From contig CM043953.1 in the NCBI GenBank assembly GCA_014529385.2, positions 75,048,372-75,112,371 of the forward strand: a stretch of 64,000 nucleotides of DNA. The letters run 5' to 3'. Made by a program: the position numbers and the translations under genes. Under the pieces are notes generated by a model. It searched no databases, was not told where the DNA came from, and saw only the letters and a list, made by a program, of their open reading frames with translations. The DNA comes from Adiantum capillus-veneris (taxonomy: Eukaryota; Streptophyta; Polypodiopsida; Polypodiales; Pteridaceae). Shown here piece after piece: positions 44,781 through 56,011 of the stretch; position 1 is the stretch's first letter, and each line of letters opens with the position of its first letter.

Positions 44781-44984
44781 CTTTCATAACTTTGGCCCTT
44801 ATATAGGCATGTAGTGGAGGCTACATAGTATGTATATGTATCATGATCTTATATGTAATGTAGCTTTGGGTGTTTCCTTCATCATATGAATGAAAGATAG
44901 AGGTATCTCTATAAGTAGGCATGATCTACGGCATGACATACGACCATATATAGGGAACAGCTAGCACACATGATATGACAATAT
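44781..44984. other. unassigned sequence, possibly LTR
   Basis: AT-rich, with CCCTTATATAGGC near 44810. I cannot assign it. Confidence 0.3.
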
Positions 44985-46400
44985 TTAACAAGAACGCTCA
45001 CCCCAACACTTCGTCTCGTGCATCTGGCACTGAAGGCTTGGGTTGCATATACATTGAAAACACAAATCTAGAGATAGCTCAGCCTCACAACTCGAAGTGG
45101 CCACAATAGGTTGCTTCTTGCTCAACCATGATATACATGAACTACCAAGCATGAAACAAAAACCACTTGTGGACACTCGCGTGTCAAAACAACCAGCCCA
45201 ATCTGAGTCCGAAAAAGCATGTAAGTCTGGCGGCAATGATCCCCCCTTGGGATAAAACAAGCCAAGATGTAAAGTGTCACTAAGGTAGCGGAAAATCCTC
45301 TTGATAGCCTGCCAATGCTTAGACCCTGAGCTATGCATAAATCTACTGACCTGTAAGGCTGCAAACTGAATATCCGGCCTCGTGTTGCATACATAAATGA
45401 GGCAGCCAACAGCAGTTTGGTAAAGAGTGGCATCAGCAAGATCACCAAAATCATGTAAAATCAACTTCAAACCTATTTCCATGGGAGTGGCAATAGGTTT
45501 GCAATCCTCGAGTCCAAACTTACATAGCAATGTCTCATGTAACTTTTCTAACACAAGGCAATACCACAATCACACTACTTAAAATGTATGCCCAAGTAAT
45601 GATGCAATAGCCCCAAATCTTTCATCTTGAAAGTAGCATTCAAATCAGTCTTAAATTCAGCAATATGTGCTTCATTTGGTCCAATGATCAACAAATCATG
45701 TACATAAAGAACCGAAATTAGAAGTACATCACCCTCACACTTTACATACAATGTGCTTTTCTGTTGGACTGTTACAAAAGCCTCGTTTGACCAAATGAGT
45801 GTCAGCCTTCGCATACCAAGCACGAGGAGATTGCTTCAACCCATACAAAGCTTTGTTACATTTGCACACCTTATCCTCTTGTCCTTTCTCAACAAAACCA
45901 CAAGGCTGCGTTACATAAACTTCCTCAAATATGTCACCATTCAAGAAAGCAGTAACATTGTTTGATTAATGTACATCCCAACCAAGATGAGCTGACAATG
46001 CACATAGAAAATGCACAGTACTTATATGACAAGTGGGAGCAAAAGTCTCTTCATAATCTATGCCTTTTTGCTGTGCATAACCCTTTGCAACAAGGCGAGC
46101 CTTATAGCGATGAGTCTCACCATCCAGATTGCATTTCAACTTGTAAACTCACTTCGTAACAATGGCCTTTTTGCCAGGAGGCAAGTCACATAAAGTCCAT
46201 GTGTCATTTTCTATAAGTGCCTCATATTCTGATTGCATGGCTGCCATCCAATTTTCTAGATTCTCTGCTTCATCAAAAGACAGAGGTTCCTCAACATCAT
46301 GTACTCTAGACACAGCCAAAGCATAACAATCTGAGGCATAATAATGGAGGTAAGACCACAAAGTCGGCACAAAAGAGCGAGGTAACAATAAAACAAGAGA
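44985..46400 (-). pseudogene. Ty1/copia RT and RNase H fragment
   Basis: Right to left: LENWMAAMQSEYEALIENDT (RT start, about 46260), then WVYKLK-, YAQQKGIDYEETFAP- and GDIFEEVYVTQPCGF-like blocks, CNKALYGLKQSPRAWY (about 45840), and the catalytic region LYVHDLLIIG (about 45700), where His replaces the first Asp of YVDD. RNase H then shows RPDIQFAALQVSRFM, FSDSDWAGCFDTRVSTSGF and SWLSKKQPIVATSSCEAEL (45400-45040). Frameshifts near 45575 and 45770. No LTRs confidently assigned. Confidence 0.88.
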
Positions 46401-46784
46401 GACTTATTGAGGAAGTGCTCAAAAGGATAAGCCGATTGCAAAGCCATAGGCTAAGCAATCCAAGTGGTGTGCCATTGAGCAAAAATAGACAAATCATGCT
46501 ACTGAAGAGTGTTATTACTACAACAAGGGATATGTGAGAGAGAAATAGTATGCCCCACCAGCCCAAGTAGCACCACCTCAGGTACCACCAATGCCTAGGT
46601 ATACATTAGGAAATTTTCCAGGACCACTAGGGGTTGAACGACCACACCAGTTTTGGGGCAGCATCTACCTCTGCCAAGAACGAGACCGGTGGGCATTAGG
46701 TATGCACCCACTATAGAGGAATAAGAGGAACAAGCCTTAGTGCCTGTGCTTGTGTATTGCAAAGGGCCAAGTGAATACATGGCT
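46401..46784 (+). other. plus-strand Pro-rich fragment of unknown origin
   Basis: Reads APPAQVAPPQVPPMPRYTLG and RPVGIRYAPTIEE in different frames, like the Pro-rich start of a retroelement gag. It separates two copia RT fragments; origin uncertain. Confidence 0.35.
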
Positions 46785-47262
46785 AGTGATCAGCAAATCA
46801 TCAACATAAAGAACCACAATGAGAAGTACATCATCCTCACGCTTTACATACAATGTGCTTTCTGTTGGACTGTTACGAAAGCCTCGTTTAACCAAATGAG
46901 TGTCAGCTTTCTCATACCAAGCACGAGGAGATTGCTTCAACCCATACAAAGCCTTCTTACATCTGCACACTTTGTCCTCTTGTCCTTTTATGACAAAACC
47001 GCGAGGTTGCGTTATATAAACTTCCTCAAATATGTCACCATTCAAGAAAGTAGTAACAATGTCTGATTGATGTACATCCCAACCAAAATGAGCTGCCAAT
47101 GCACATAGAAAACGCACAGTAGTCATACGACAAGTGGGAGAAAAAGTCTCTTCATAATCTATGCCTTTTTGCTGTGCATAACCCTTTGCAACAAGTCGAC
47201 CCTTATGGCGATCAATCTAACCGCTTGTGTTTCAACTTGTAAACCCACTTCGTACCAATGGC
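46785..47262 (-). pseudogene. second Ty1/copia RT fragment, target of the right-hand LINE
   Basis: Minus strand: RFLCALAAHFGWDVHQSDIV, TTFLNGDIFEEVYITQPRGF, KKALYGLKQSPRAWYEK and LYVDDLLITS with an intact YVDD box. It overlaps in content with 45570-46150 but is a separate copy. Its upstream end (AIGTKWVYKLK) is cut at 47262 by the LINE poly(A). Confidence 0.85.
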
Positions 47263-47339
47263 CTTTTTTTTTCCGAGAAAAAGATCCTTCTATTAGTTAA
47301 TCAAAACTGCCCATAGGGCTACAACCACCTCTGCATAGT

Positions 47340-47420
47340 AGAATCCGTACGTGCGTACGGTACTTTTCCGTACGGTACAACCGTACGGTACGGTACAGTA
47401 CGTACCGTACGGTACAATAC
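47340..47420. repeat. left subterminal CCGTACGG-rich repeat block of the hAT
   Basis: Dense overlapping palindromic motifs (GTACGTGCGTACGGTAC, CCGTACGGTACGG). The right counterpart is at 50833-50920. Such arrays in hAT elements bind transposase; here that is an inference. Confidence 0.75.
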
Positions 47421-47719
47421 GGCATAAAAAAAAAATTTGGGCGTTTTTTGCTCGGACAAATTCCGCTAGGGAGCGCTTCCAGTTAGGCTTATTAGTGTGA
47501 AGGGGGGAAGCCTTAGGCTTTTTTAATCGACCATTGTAGCAAAAGAGTCTCTGTTCTGTTACAGAGAAGTCTGCAGAGGAGTGCACAGAGTCCTGCAGAG
47601 CCGAGCTATGCGCGTGAAAAGGTACTGCTTTTGCCGCCATGCACTCCGTACTCTTCTCTCGCACTCCGTACTTCTCATGTGCGTGCACTCTTTTGCATTT
47701 GCAATGTGCAGGATTCATT

Positions 47720-50481
47720 ATGCCCCGTAAAACCAACCCCAACTGGTCGCTCCACACCAATGTTTTGAGGATCATCACGACCACTTCTCAGCAAGGTTCT
47801 GGTACACGCTTATGGCAATGCAAGTATTGTGGGGACCAATACACCAGCACTATTACGCGAGTCAAAAAGCACTTGACAGGCATCGGGTGCACTGATCAGA
47901 TTGGTGCATGTGAGAAAATACCACCACCTTTGAGGGAGCAGCTTATTCAAGAGTATTTTCCTGTTGGTGCTCCTGCTTTGAGAGGTGCTCCCAGCACACA
48001 GGATGCTTTACATGATGCTTTTGTTGGAGAGCTGGAGTCTTTAGGTGCGGAGACAGAGGTTGGAGGAGGTTCGGCCTCCATGTAACCCCCTACTTCCAGG
48101 AAGAGAGCACGTGTTGGTGGTGAAGGTGAGGATTCCTTGCCACGTGAAAAAGGTACATCTGAAACATCAACGCAGACCACTTTGCCTAGTCGCATCTCTT
48201 CTCAGGCTTGGGTGAAAGAGCGTTAGAGGGTGGCAAAGATGGAGATATGTCGCACTCTTATTGAGTGCAACATATCTTTCAATGTTTTGCGCGCAGATCA
48301 GTGGAAAAGAATGGTAAAAGCCATTGCACAGGTGGGGCCTACTGAGACATGGACAGGTCTTGATTACACAAAGATGCGCACCACTATGTTAGATGAACAA
48401 AAGGCCTTAATTGACAAGGCGCTTACGCCTGTGAAAGCTGGATGGAAGGAGTTTGGATGCACCATTATCTCAGATGGTTCGGCAGACATACGCAGACGAC
48501 ACATAATCAATATTCTTGTGTCTTCTGCTTTGGGCACCTATTTCTTGCGTGCTGTGGATGCAAGAAAACTAGGGGAAAAGATCACGGCTGAGTTTATTTT
48601 TGGTCACATCAAAACAGCCATAGAGGAGGTTGGCAAGGAGAATGTTGTGCAGGTGGTGACAGATAATGCAGCTAATTGCAAGGCAATGGGATTTATGGTG
48701 GAGCAACATTTTCCTGGCATAGTGTGGACTCCATGTGCTGCACATTGTTTGGATTTGCTCATGGAGGATATTGGCAAACTTTCATGGGTGCAGCCCATAG
48801 TTGCAGATGTAGTCAAGGTCACCACATTCTTTCGCAAGAAACATCAGGCTCTTGCTATCTTCCGCAGCCATAGCACTTTGGATATGATTCGACCTTCAAA
48901 AACCAAGTTTGCCTACATTTACTTGGTTTTACAGAGGCTCTACAAACTTAGAGATCCACTACTACAGACAGTGGTGGATCCAAAATGGCGAGGCATGTCA
49001 AGATCGCAGGATGAATCTACAAAATACTTGCAGAGGCGGATCCTTGATGAGAGCTTTTGGCAGGAAGTGCACGCTCTTTCAGTGGCACTCAAGCCAGTCT
49101 ACGTCCTCCTTCGATTGACGGATATGGAGGGATAGACCTTGGGACTAGTCTATCATCTGTTTATGCAGATTGAAGACCACGTTTCCAAATGCGATCTGTT
49201 GACTATTGATCGGTAAGGGTTCCTCATGTTCTAATGGTTGTAACTTGTCTATTTTAACCATCAAGTCTAAGTTATAACAGTTAACTTGTATTGACAAGTT
49301 GTTTTGATATTTCAGCCGATCAGATTTATTGGGATGTGTTGAGAGCGGCTGGACTTTCATGAGCCGTCCCATACATGCGATGGCTGCCATGCTTCATCCT
49401 CTCTACAGGTCGCCAGAGCTATGGAGTGATACCTTGCTTAGCACAAAACAATCAGAGTATGTTGGGCTCATGTTTTCAGAGGATGATCAGCTTGGGATAG
49501 ACAAGGAATTCACCAACTACATGAATGGCATTGGCGCTTCTTTCACGAGAGCAGTTTCTTTGAGGAAGGAAGCCACAAAGTATCCTTTGACGTGGTGGCA
49601 CTCGTATGGGAGAGTTGGTCTTCCCAACCTCTCACGCATTGCTCTTCGTATCCTTTCCCAGGTTAGAAAACTGCCATCCATGATTACATTGTATATATCA
49701 TTTTAAACTTCTAACTTCATCTTTATATTACTTGACACTTGTCACTCTCTTGTTGATGATTGCGCTCTTGCTTGATCACTGAGCAGGATTGCTCGGCTAG
49801 AGCATGTGAGCGCAATTGGAGTGCTTACTCTCTCATACACACGAAGATTCGAAATCGCCTTAGCACTTCTCAGTTGGAGAAGTTGGTGTATTGCAGAGCC
49901 AACATGAGGCTCGTGCGGAGTTACCATTCTTTGGGGCAACCCAAACAAGTAATTACCTTGATGTTGGCCACTGTAAACTCAACCTGCAAGCATATGCCAT
50001 AAATAAGTCAGTTTAACTTTATTTTACTCTTCAACAGGTTGATGCGACAGAGCTGAAAATGGTAGATGATCCTAGACCAGAGGAGGTGGACCGACAGATT
50101 AGAGACGAGCAGGAGCAGATTCTCAGAGAGCTGCATAGAGAGCTCGAGAGCGTGGATCGTCGTGTGACTAGATCACGTGCACGAGCTCTTAGCCTTCCTC
50201 TACGCACGGTGGGAGGAGATCCAGACACTGTGAGACGAGAGAGTATTCGCAGGGGGAAGCTTCCTATTCGCTCCATTCGCAGGCGAGCGAATGAAGCTGT
50301 CCGGCTCATCCATGCAGAGATTGCTGATATCCCTGAGGAGGCTTGCGGTGTAGAGGTGCTTGTACCAGAGTTGACATATGCTGAGCCTGACCCTGAGTTT
50401 GATGAGGAGGGCAATGTCCTTGATGATGGGGGCTTGCTCTCTACCGACGATTCATCTTCCGCATCTGACACAGACTTTTGA
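47720..50481 (+). pseudogene. hAT transposase, four exons, three nonsense codons
   Basis: Start chosen at ATG 47720 (MPRKTNPNWSLH). Exons: 47720-49212, 49316-49661, 49787-49948, 50038-50481, all with GT-AG borders and compatible phases. Domains: BED zinc finger (WQCKYCGDQY...VKKHLTGIGC, about residues 35-65), DUF659-like central domain (ISDGSADIRRRHIINILVSS; TDNAANCKAM; WTPCAAHCLDLLMEDIGKL), the hAT dimerisation region (WWHSYGRVGLPNLSRIALRI; ERNWSAYSLIHTKIRNRL) and an extra Arg-rich then acidic C-terminal domain (RRVTRSRARAL ... DDSSSASDTDF). In-frame stops at 48083 (TAA), 48224 (TAG) and 49133 (TAG) disable it. Exon joins restore the frame everywhere else. Confidence 0.88.
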
Positions 50482-50832
50482 GGCCGCACGTCTTAGTGCA
50501 CACTGGTGACTTCATGCTTTGGAGGACAGGCTGCAGCAGACTTTTATTGTTATTATGGCATTGTAGTATTTCACAGTACTTTGTTTTGGATCTTGATTCA
50601 GTTTGTATGGTATATGCCCACTTCTGGCTAATGCCATGGACATGATGTTTGAACTTTGTAGTTGTTATTTGGTCTTATGATTTATGGTCATTGGTTTTCT
50701 CATTGAGTATTGAATCTTGAGTCATTAAGTTTTTTGATCAATATGTTCATTTTAAGCATTGCATTGTTAATGAGGCTGAATTTTGAAAGGTCTGTGAACT
50801 TAAATTTAGTGTAATTGTCCTTTTTTACAAAT

Positions 50833-50920
50833 GGTACGTACCTATCACGTACCTAAAGGTTGGTTCAGTACAGAAGTACGTTCCGTACGTACCTAAACCG
50901 TACCGTACACTACGTACCTT
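50833..50920. repeat. right subterminal TACGTACC-rich block of the hAT
   Basis: GGTACGTACC, CACGTACC, GTTCCGTACGTACC, CCGTACCGTACAC and TACGTACC within 90 bases of the right end. Confidence 0.75.
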
Positions 50921-50939
50921 TCCACCTTGCACCTCTGCA

Positions 50940-53277
50940 AGAGAGGGCTACAACAAGCATGATGGGGAGACTCTCCCAATGAAAAAACAGCATATATACA
51001 ATGAGGCTAAATCAAGAGATGGGAGGACGGAAGAGCCACACAGGTGGACAGTAGTGCCATGTGAGCACCCCCTGGACTATGGTGTAGAAAGGCCCAGGGT
51101 GCCAAGGTCGAAGGAAAGCCTCGCGGCGCTCCCGCATGCGGTCGGAGCTGCCCTGTAGTCCCTCAAGCTGTCCTCTGAGAGTATGGATCAGCTCTAGCCA
51201 AAAGTCACAAACAGTCTCTGCTGGTGGCACAGGGCGAGCCTCAAAGATGCGGAAACAGCGGGCCCGCCAGATGAACCAAAGTGTCAGGCCACTGATAAGC
51301 TCCCAACACTCCTCTCTCTCACCGCACCACTCCTGTGGAGTAAGCTCTGTAGCAGGCTCGAGTGTAGGTGGCCCCCCCTGCATCACTATCATCCTACTGG
51401 TAGAAGATAGCTCAAAAGGGAAGTGTCGGGCCCGTGAGGGTGGACCAAGCCGCTGTCCCCCAAGTGTACTGTCGAGCCGTGGAGAGAGCAGGCATCAGCC
51501 GAAGAACTCGTAGCCACACTTGCTGGGCCGACGGACAGTCCCAAAGACAGTGACGCTGAGTCTCCACCAAATGGTCACAAGCTGACATGTGGCCGAGAGA
51601 CCACTATGCACTAGCCAGCTCCCTACTGTTGTGGCTCTATGTGCGACCAGCCACTGAAACAAGGTGACTCGCCTCGGCTCTCTGGAGTCCCACAACCTCT
51701 CCCAAAAGTCTGCCAAGAACACGACTGTGAGACCCTCCTCTTGCCCATGACATGCTGCAGTGGGGAGGGCCTCTCTCTGTGCTGCTAGTATATGACGTCC
51801 CAGTCGAACAGTGTACTGGAAGAACGGGACTCCTGGGTGGTCTGCAGAAGAACATGGGTCCCTCCATAGCCAATCACCAAGATCCCACTGTACTCGTGCC
51901 AACGGACAACACTCCCAAGCCCATAGCCTCCAGTGTCCTCTCTCAAGAACTGTTGGGTCAGGGTCTATGACGCAAGTCCACCCACAGATGCCCACTACTC
52001 GGATTCTCTGAAAACAGTACTCTGCTACCTGCAGGGCCTCTACTGCAACTCGCTGTAGACGTCCCCCACCCTGAAGCTCGAAGAACAGGGCTGAGACAGA
52101 CTCTGAGCAGGCTCTAACTGAAATGAGAACCTCCAGTCGTGTGAAGGCTCCCATCCACCGGGGTGCTACTGGCTCGAGAGGCGTGAGCCACTCAGCTCGA
52201 ACTAACTCTGAGATGTCCTGACACATGCTCTGCACCCCTCTCATGCCTTGTAGCTGGAAACACTCCACCTCCTCTGACAAACCTGTGAACTCTAGCTAGT
52301 CACCTAGACAGCGCGCTGGACCTGCTACCATGGGACCCCAAGAAACATGAGGCCAACTACCAACCAAGTGGCCTCTCTGAGTGCTAACCATGGGGTTCCA
52401 GACGAAGGGCTGCCGTAGGCGCTCCTCCGTGCACGTCGGCTGTCTCTGCTCTAGGCCACGCCGTAAGAGCTTCCAAGATCGAAGCAAACTCACAGCCAAG
52501 TGGTCCTCCAGTCTCCTGCTCAAACCAACTCGGCACAACTCTGTAAAGATCCATCTAGTCGAAGGTTTCCAAGGGCCTCCTGACTGAGGCACCCTGGCAC
52601 GAAGCCTCTGCAGCAAGAACTCCTTCTAGGGCTCCTCTCTTGGAAGAAGTCCTCTGACTACGAACTTCCCAACAAGGGCTCTGCTCTGCAGTGCTGGATC
52701 AATGATCCCAAGCCCTCCTTGAGAACAAGGAAGTGTGATGACCGACCAAGCCACCTTGGCTCGGGCAATCTGAGTGTCACGACCTAACCAAAGGAAGTTC
52801 CTGATCAGCCTCTCTACCTAGCTGATACAAGAACTCGAGAAGATCTAGCAAGAAGTGATGTACCACATAGTCGCCAACAACACCAAGTCGTGCTGAGCTC
52901 CAATGTAACAGCTTTCTCCTGATGGACAGGAGAAGAGGAGCAATCTGCTGCTCGGGGGACAAGTCCAAACCAACCTAACAACCCAAGTACCGAACTGCAG
53001 TCCCTGCGGGAATCCACCTGAAACCCTCTCCTGGCATCCAATCTGGCACAGGAGCACTGCCAACCGAGAAAGCCACTGTCTTTTGCCAGTTGATCAGTGC
53101 GCTCGATGCACAACAGAAGGTCTCCAAAGCCTGTTCACATCTGTGTAGATTGGCCTCCTGGCCCTCTAAGTATAAGGCTGAGTCATCGGCAAACTCAACG
53201 TCCAGTAGCTCATCCCCCGAATAGGAAGTGCTAAGCCCCTCAGACCAACCTACTATGACACCAAAAATCTGCTCATC
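50940..53277 (-). pseudogene. LINE ORF2 C-terminal part (RT end, zinc ribbon)
   Basis: Minus strand. RT end pieces at 53160-52780 include NLHRCEQA-like text, GFRWIP-like text and LSPEQQIAP. Middle pieces are SRRLEDHLAVSLLRSWK (about 52550) and WNPMVSTQRGHL (about 52390). The 261-codon frame 52280-51495 contains FWERLWDSREPRRVTLFQWL and HRATTVGSWLVHSGL, the zf-RVT-like domain. The last frame 51392-51012 has ELISGLTLWFIWRARCFRIF. Several shifts separate the pieces. Reading stops at 53277, where element 4 is inserted. Confidence 0.8.
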
Positions 53278-53282
53278 GCCTC

Positions 53283-54622
53283 TGTCACCAGGAGCAATAT
53301 TTTTCCTGTTGCCTTCCGTAAATAAGTACTAGATATTTTTATTTATTTTTATTTTTACTTGTTTCCGCAGGACCCTTGAAAAGATGCAAGTGGATATTGC
53401 ATGGCCAGTGTGAAACGGCTACGGCCGAACAGGTTTCTCACATCGGGAGTCTGGGTCGGTCAGTCTGGGACTGGTCGGGCCAGTTAGCACTGAATTCTGA
53501 TGAGTATGGAAGCCTGTGTGCGCCAAATGAAGTCTGGGCCACTCGAAAAGTCACTTATAATTTTAAAAGTCAGTGGGAACTAGAGAATTAACTCAAAAGA
53601 GGCAAACTGGACACATGGCGGCTCCAGGCAGTTTTGCTACTTCCAGCATGACGAGGGGGCGCCCAATTTGAGAGAGGAGGCTGAATTTTACTCTAAGTGA
53701 GCTACAGTGTGTGTGTGAGTAGTGGGTGCAGGTCTACAGCTTTAATGGAAAGCTTGCCTTCTCCTCTGTCTCATGTAGCGCGATGATTTGCTCTCGTGCA
53801 TCTCTCTCTCCCCTTTGGCACATATGGTAATGCCCCGCTAGTTGGGCTACTCACATGAACATGTACAGTTCTGGGGGTTTATGTGCGTTTGCCAAGGCAA
53901 CAGCCTTCTGAATAGGAACCGGATTAGCTAATTGCTAATCCCCCACAGGTACGCACAATTCCATCGCGAAAGATTGCGAGTTCGGAGAGTTTTCTCGCGT
54001 GGAAACTCGTCCAATTCACAGGGGAACTGTCCCATCGTGTGCGGGAGCCCTTGGGACACGCGTAGGTGTGTTCGCTCCGCTAAAAACGATCCGAAACAGC
54101 GAATTACAGCCTGCTGTGTTTTTCTGCAGGTTTAGGGTTTCGCACCTAAACTGCAAGGGAACACCGGGGGAGCCTCGTGAGAGCCTTGGGATGCGTGTAC
54201 AGGCTTTTGGGCACCCGGCAGTGAAAAACAGGGAATTACAGCCCGCTGAATTTCTGTGACAGCTCACCAGAAAGCTTCCAGATAGCGAGGGAATCCGTGC
54301 TAGACAGGTGCTTTTGACCTACAGGGGTTTTTGCGCCGTTATGCTGCCAAAATCAGGTCGAAAACCTGCGTTTTCAGCCCTCGCCAAGTTTGGACAGCTT
54401 TGTGAAAGCTTGTGCGAAGTGGTCGGATCGTCTACCTTAATTTCAATAAAGAAAGACCGAAAGGGGCGCCAGTCTTTGGGGCCTACAGGGTGTCGGTCTC
54501 ATGTGCGCAATGACATTCTAGTCACTGGACGCAACTGTGTACTCTTCCCTTCTCAGTGCTCTGTGTAAAGTTAACAGGTAATTGAAATAGTACCGCCCTC
54601 TACGTTGTACAGGCCGGTTACA
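53283..54622 (+). repeat. element 4 5' LTR
   Basis: 1,340 bases. Contains hairpins at 53894-53941, the AATAAAGAAAGACCGAAAGG module at 54443-54490 and ends AGGCCGGTTACA. The candidate primer site TGGTTTCGTCGACGGG follows at 54623. Confidence 0.95.
53894..53941 (+). promoter_or_regulatory. tandem hairpins in element 4 5' LTR
   Basis: Stem AAGGC/GCCTT, loop AACA (53894-53907), then stem GGATTAGC/GCTAATCC, loop TAATT (53921-53941), followed by CCCCACAGGTACG. The 3' LTR copy is at about 60605-60652, with one stem base changed. Confidence 0.7.
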
Positions 54623-54708
54623 TGGTTTCGTCGACGGGATAGTCATTTTTTCTTCAAAAAGTGCACCGTGGATTGTTGTGGGTGAAAGCAACACAGAGCT
54701 TGTTGTTA

Positions 54709-56011
54709 TGGCAGAGAAGAGAGACCAAGTACCTGAAGAGGGATCTTCCTCACATGGCACGGAGAAAGTTCCTTCAACTCTTCAAGAAGAGGATAGGTTG
54801 TTTAGAACTCAACTGCGTTGTTACATGGACATGTTTCAGCAGTTGGCTAACAACCCAAGGATGTAGGAGTTCTTACAGGCTCCGACACAGGGTTTTCAGC
54901 CTCCTACATAGGGCACGACTGAGCCGTTGCAGGAAAAGGAAATTTCCAATGCGTAGAGGACTCATGATGCTCGAGGGAAAGCCCATGTGGTTGAGCAACT
55001 AGCGGTGTTGAATGATCCAAAGCAGCTTGCTTTAGCTGGACAGGAACCGTTTGTGTATGGTCAAGGGAGTAATGAACACGCTGTGCGTCAGACCCTTCCA
55101 TTACCTAATACTTATCCTGGTTATTTTGGAGGTGGTTCAGTGTTTCAAGCTATGGCTGGACCTTCCACAGGTTATATGCCAGGGAATGTGTTCGGGACAA
55201 TGCAAACAGGCATGGGTAACCCTATGTACGCGAACATGGGTGTCCAACAAGGTTTTCAGGGTGCCTACGACCAGTTTCGAGTGCCTGGAACACAATTTGG
55301 TATGGCTGGTTTTTCGCAGCCATACGTACAAAATGCAGATATGACAGGGAAAATAGTTGATGCGAGTGTTGGAATGAACACTCATGGAGCACCACTGTTA
55401 CGGGCACCTGTTTATGATAATGTGGCTCCTTTGAGTCAGCTTAAGGATTACAAGGAAGGTGGGAGGGAGTGAAGTTTGAAACTTTCAGAGGAACTGAGGA
55501 TCAATTGAAGGCTTTGACCTTCATACAGCAGTTCGATGCAGCTTATGCTCGAGGAAACTTCACGGAATCTTCAAAGATACGCAAGGCTGCCACTTTCTTG
55601 AAAGGGAATGCGCTTCAATGGTGGACTGCATTATTGAACCAGGGTCAAGCCCCAACAACGTGGGTCCAATTCAAACAGCTTTTTGCGCCTGCATGGCTGA
55701 CAAACACTTTTGAAGTGGATGTGATGACAGAATGGCACGAGTTGAATGCTAAACAGTGTGCGAATCTGGAAGAGTACAATAAACAGTTTTGGACCGCACT
55801 GTTGCCAGTCACCTCTTACAGGTTTGTGCCATTGTCAGAACAGATTGAGAAGTACTGTTGCGGATTGCCCAAGAAAATCAGGGACTATTGTACAAAAACT
55901 ACTGTCATGAATATGTTTCAGTTGATAGAGAATGCAAGAGTGGCCAGCAATCTGTCGAAGGGAGACTCTGATGGATTTAATAGCCACAAGAAAGGGTCCC
56001 AGGGCAAATAG
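54709..56011 (+). pseudogene. gag of element 4
   Basis: Starts ATG 54709 (MAEKRDQVPEEGSSSHGTEK). Stops TAG at 54864, 54909 and 54954 break the N-terminal third. The Gln/Met/Gly-rich part continues to 55472, where one frame change occurs (DYKEGGRE). Capsid follows at 55469-56011 with LTFIQQFDAAYARGNFTESS, LQWWTALLNQGQAPTTW and TSYRFVPLSEQIEKYC, ending at TAG 56009. Confidence 0.85.

Larger units (their letters stand above)
47336..50931 (+). mobile_element. hAT DNA transposon
   Basis: A 3.6 kb insertion bounded by the 8-base duplication CCTCTGCA (47328-47335 and 50932-50939; 9 bases match with the preceding A). The ends (TAGTAGAATCCGTACG and CGTACCTTTCCACCTTGCA) form only a weak inverted repeat, but both subterminal regions are packed with TACGTACC/CCGTACGGTAC motifs. 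It encodes one spliced transposase. The 8-base duplication and BED/dimerisation domains are hallmarks of hAT. Confidence 0.9.

Noticed and set aside
47639-47719. Upstream ATG at 47639 as the hAT transposase start
   Set aside because: The 27 residues before MPRKTNPNWS are Cys/Leu-rich with no similarity to hAT N-termini, whereas 47720 starts just before the BED finger.
51752-52011. Plus-strand open frames within 51.1-52.6 kb and 63.7-63.9 kb
   Set aside because: They are antisense shadows of the GC-rich LINE ORFs on the minus strand.
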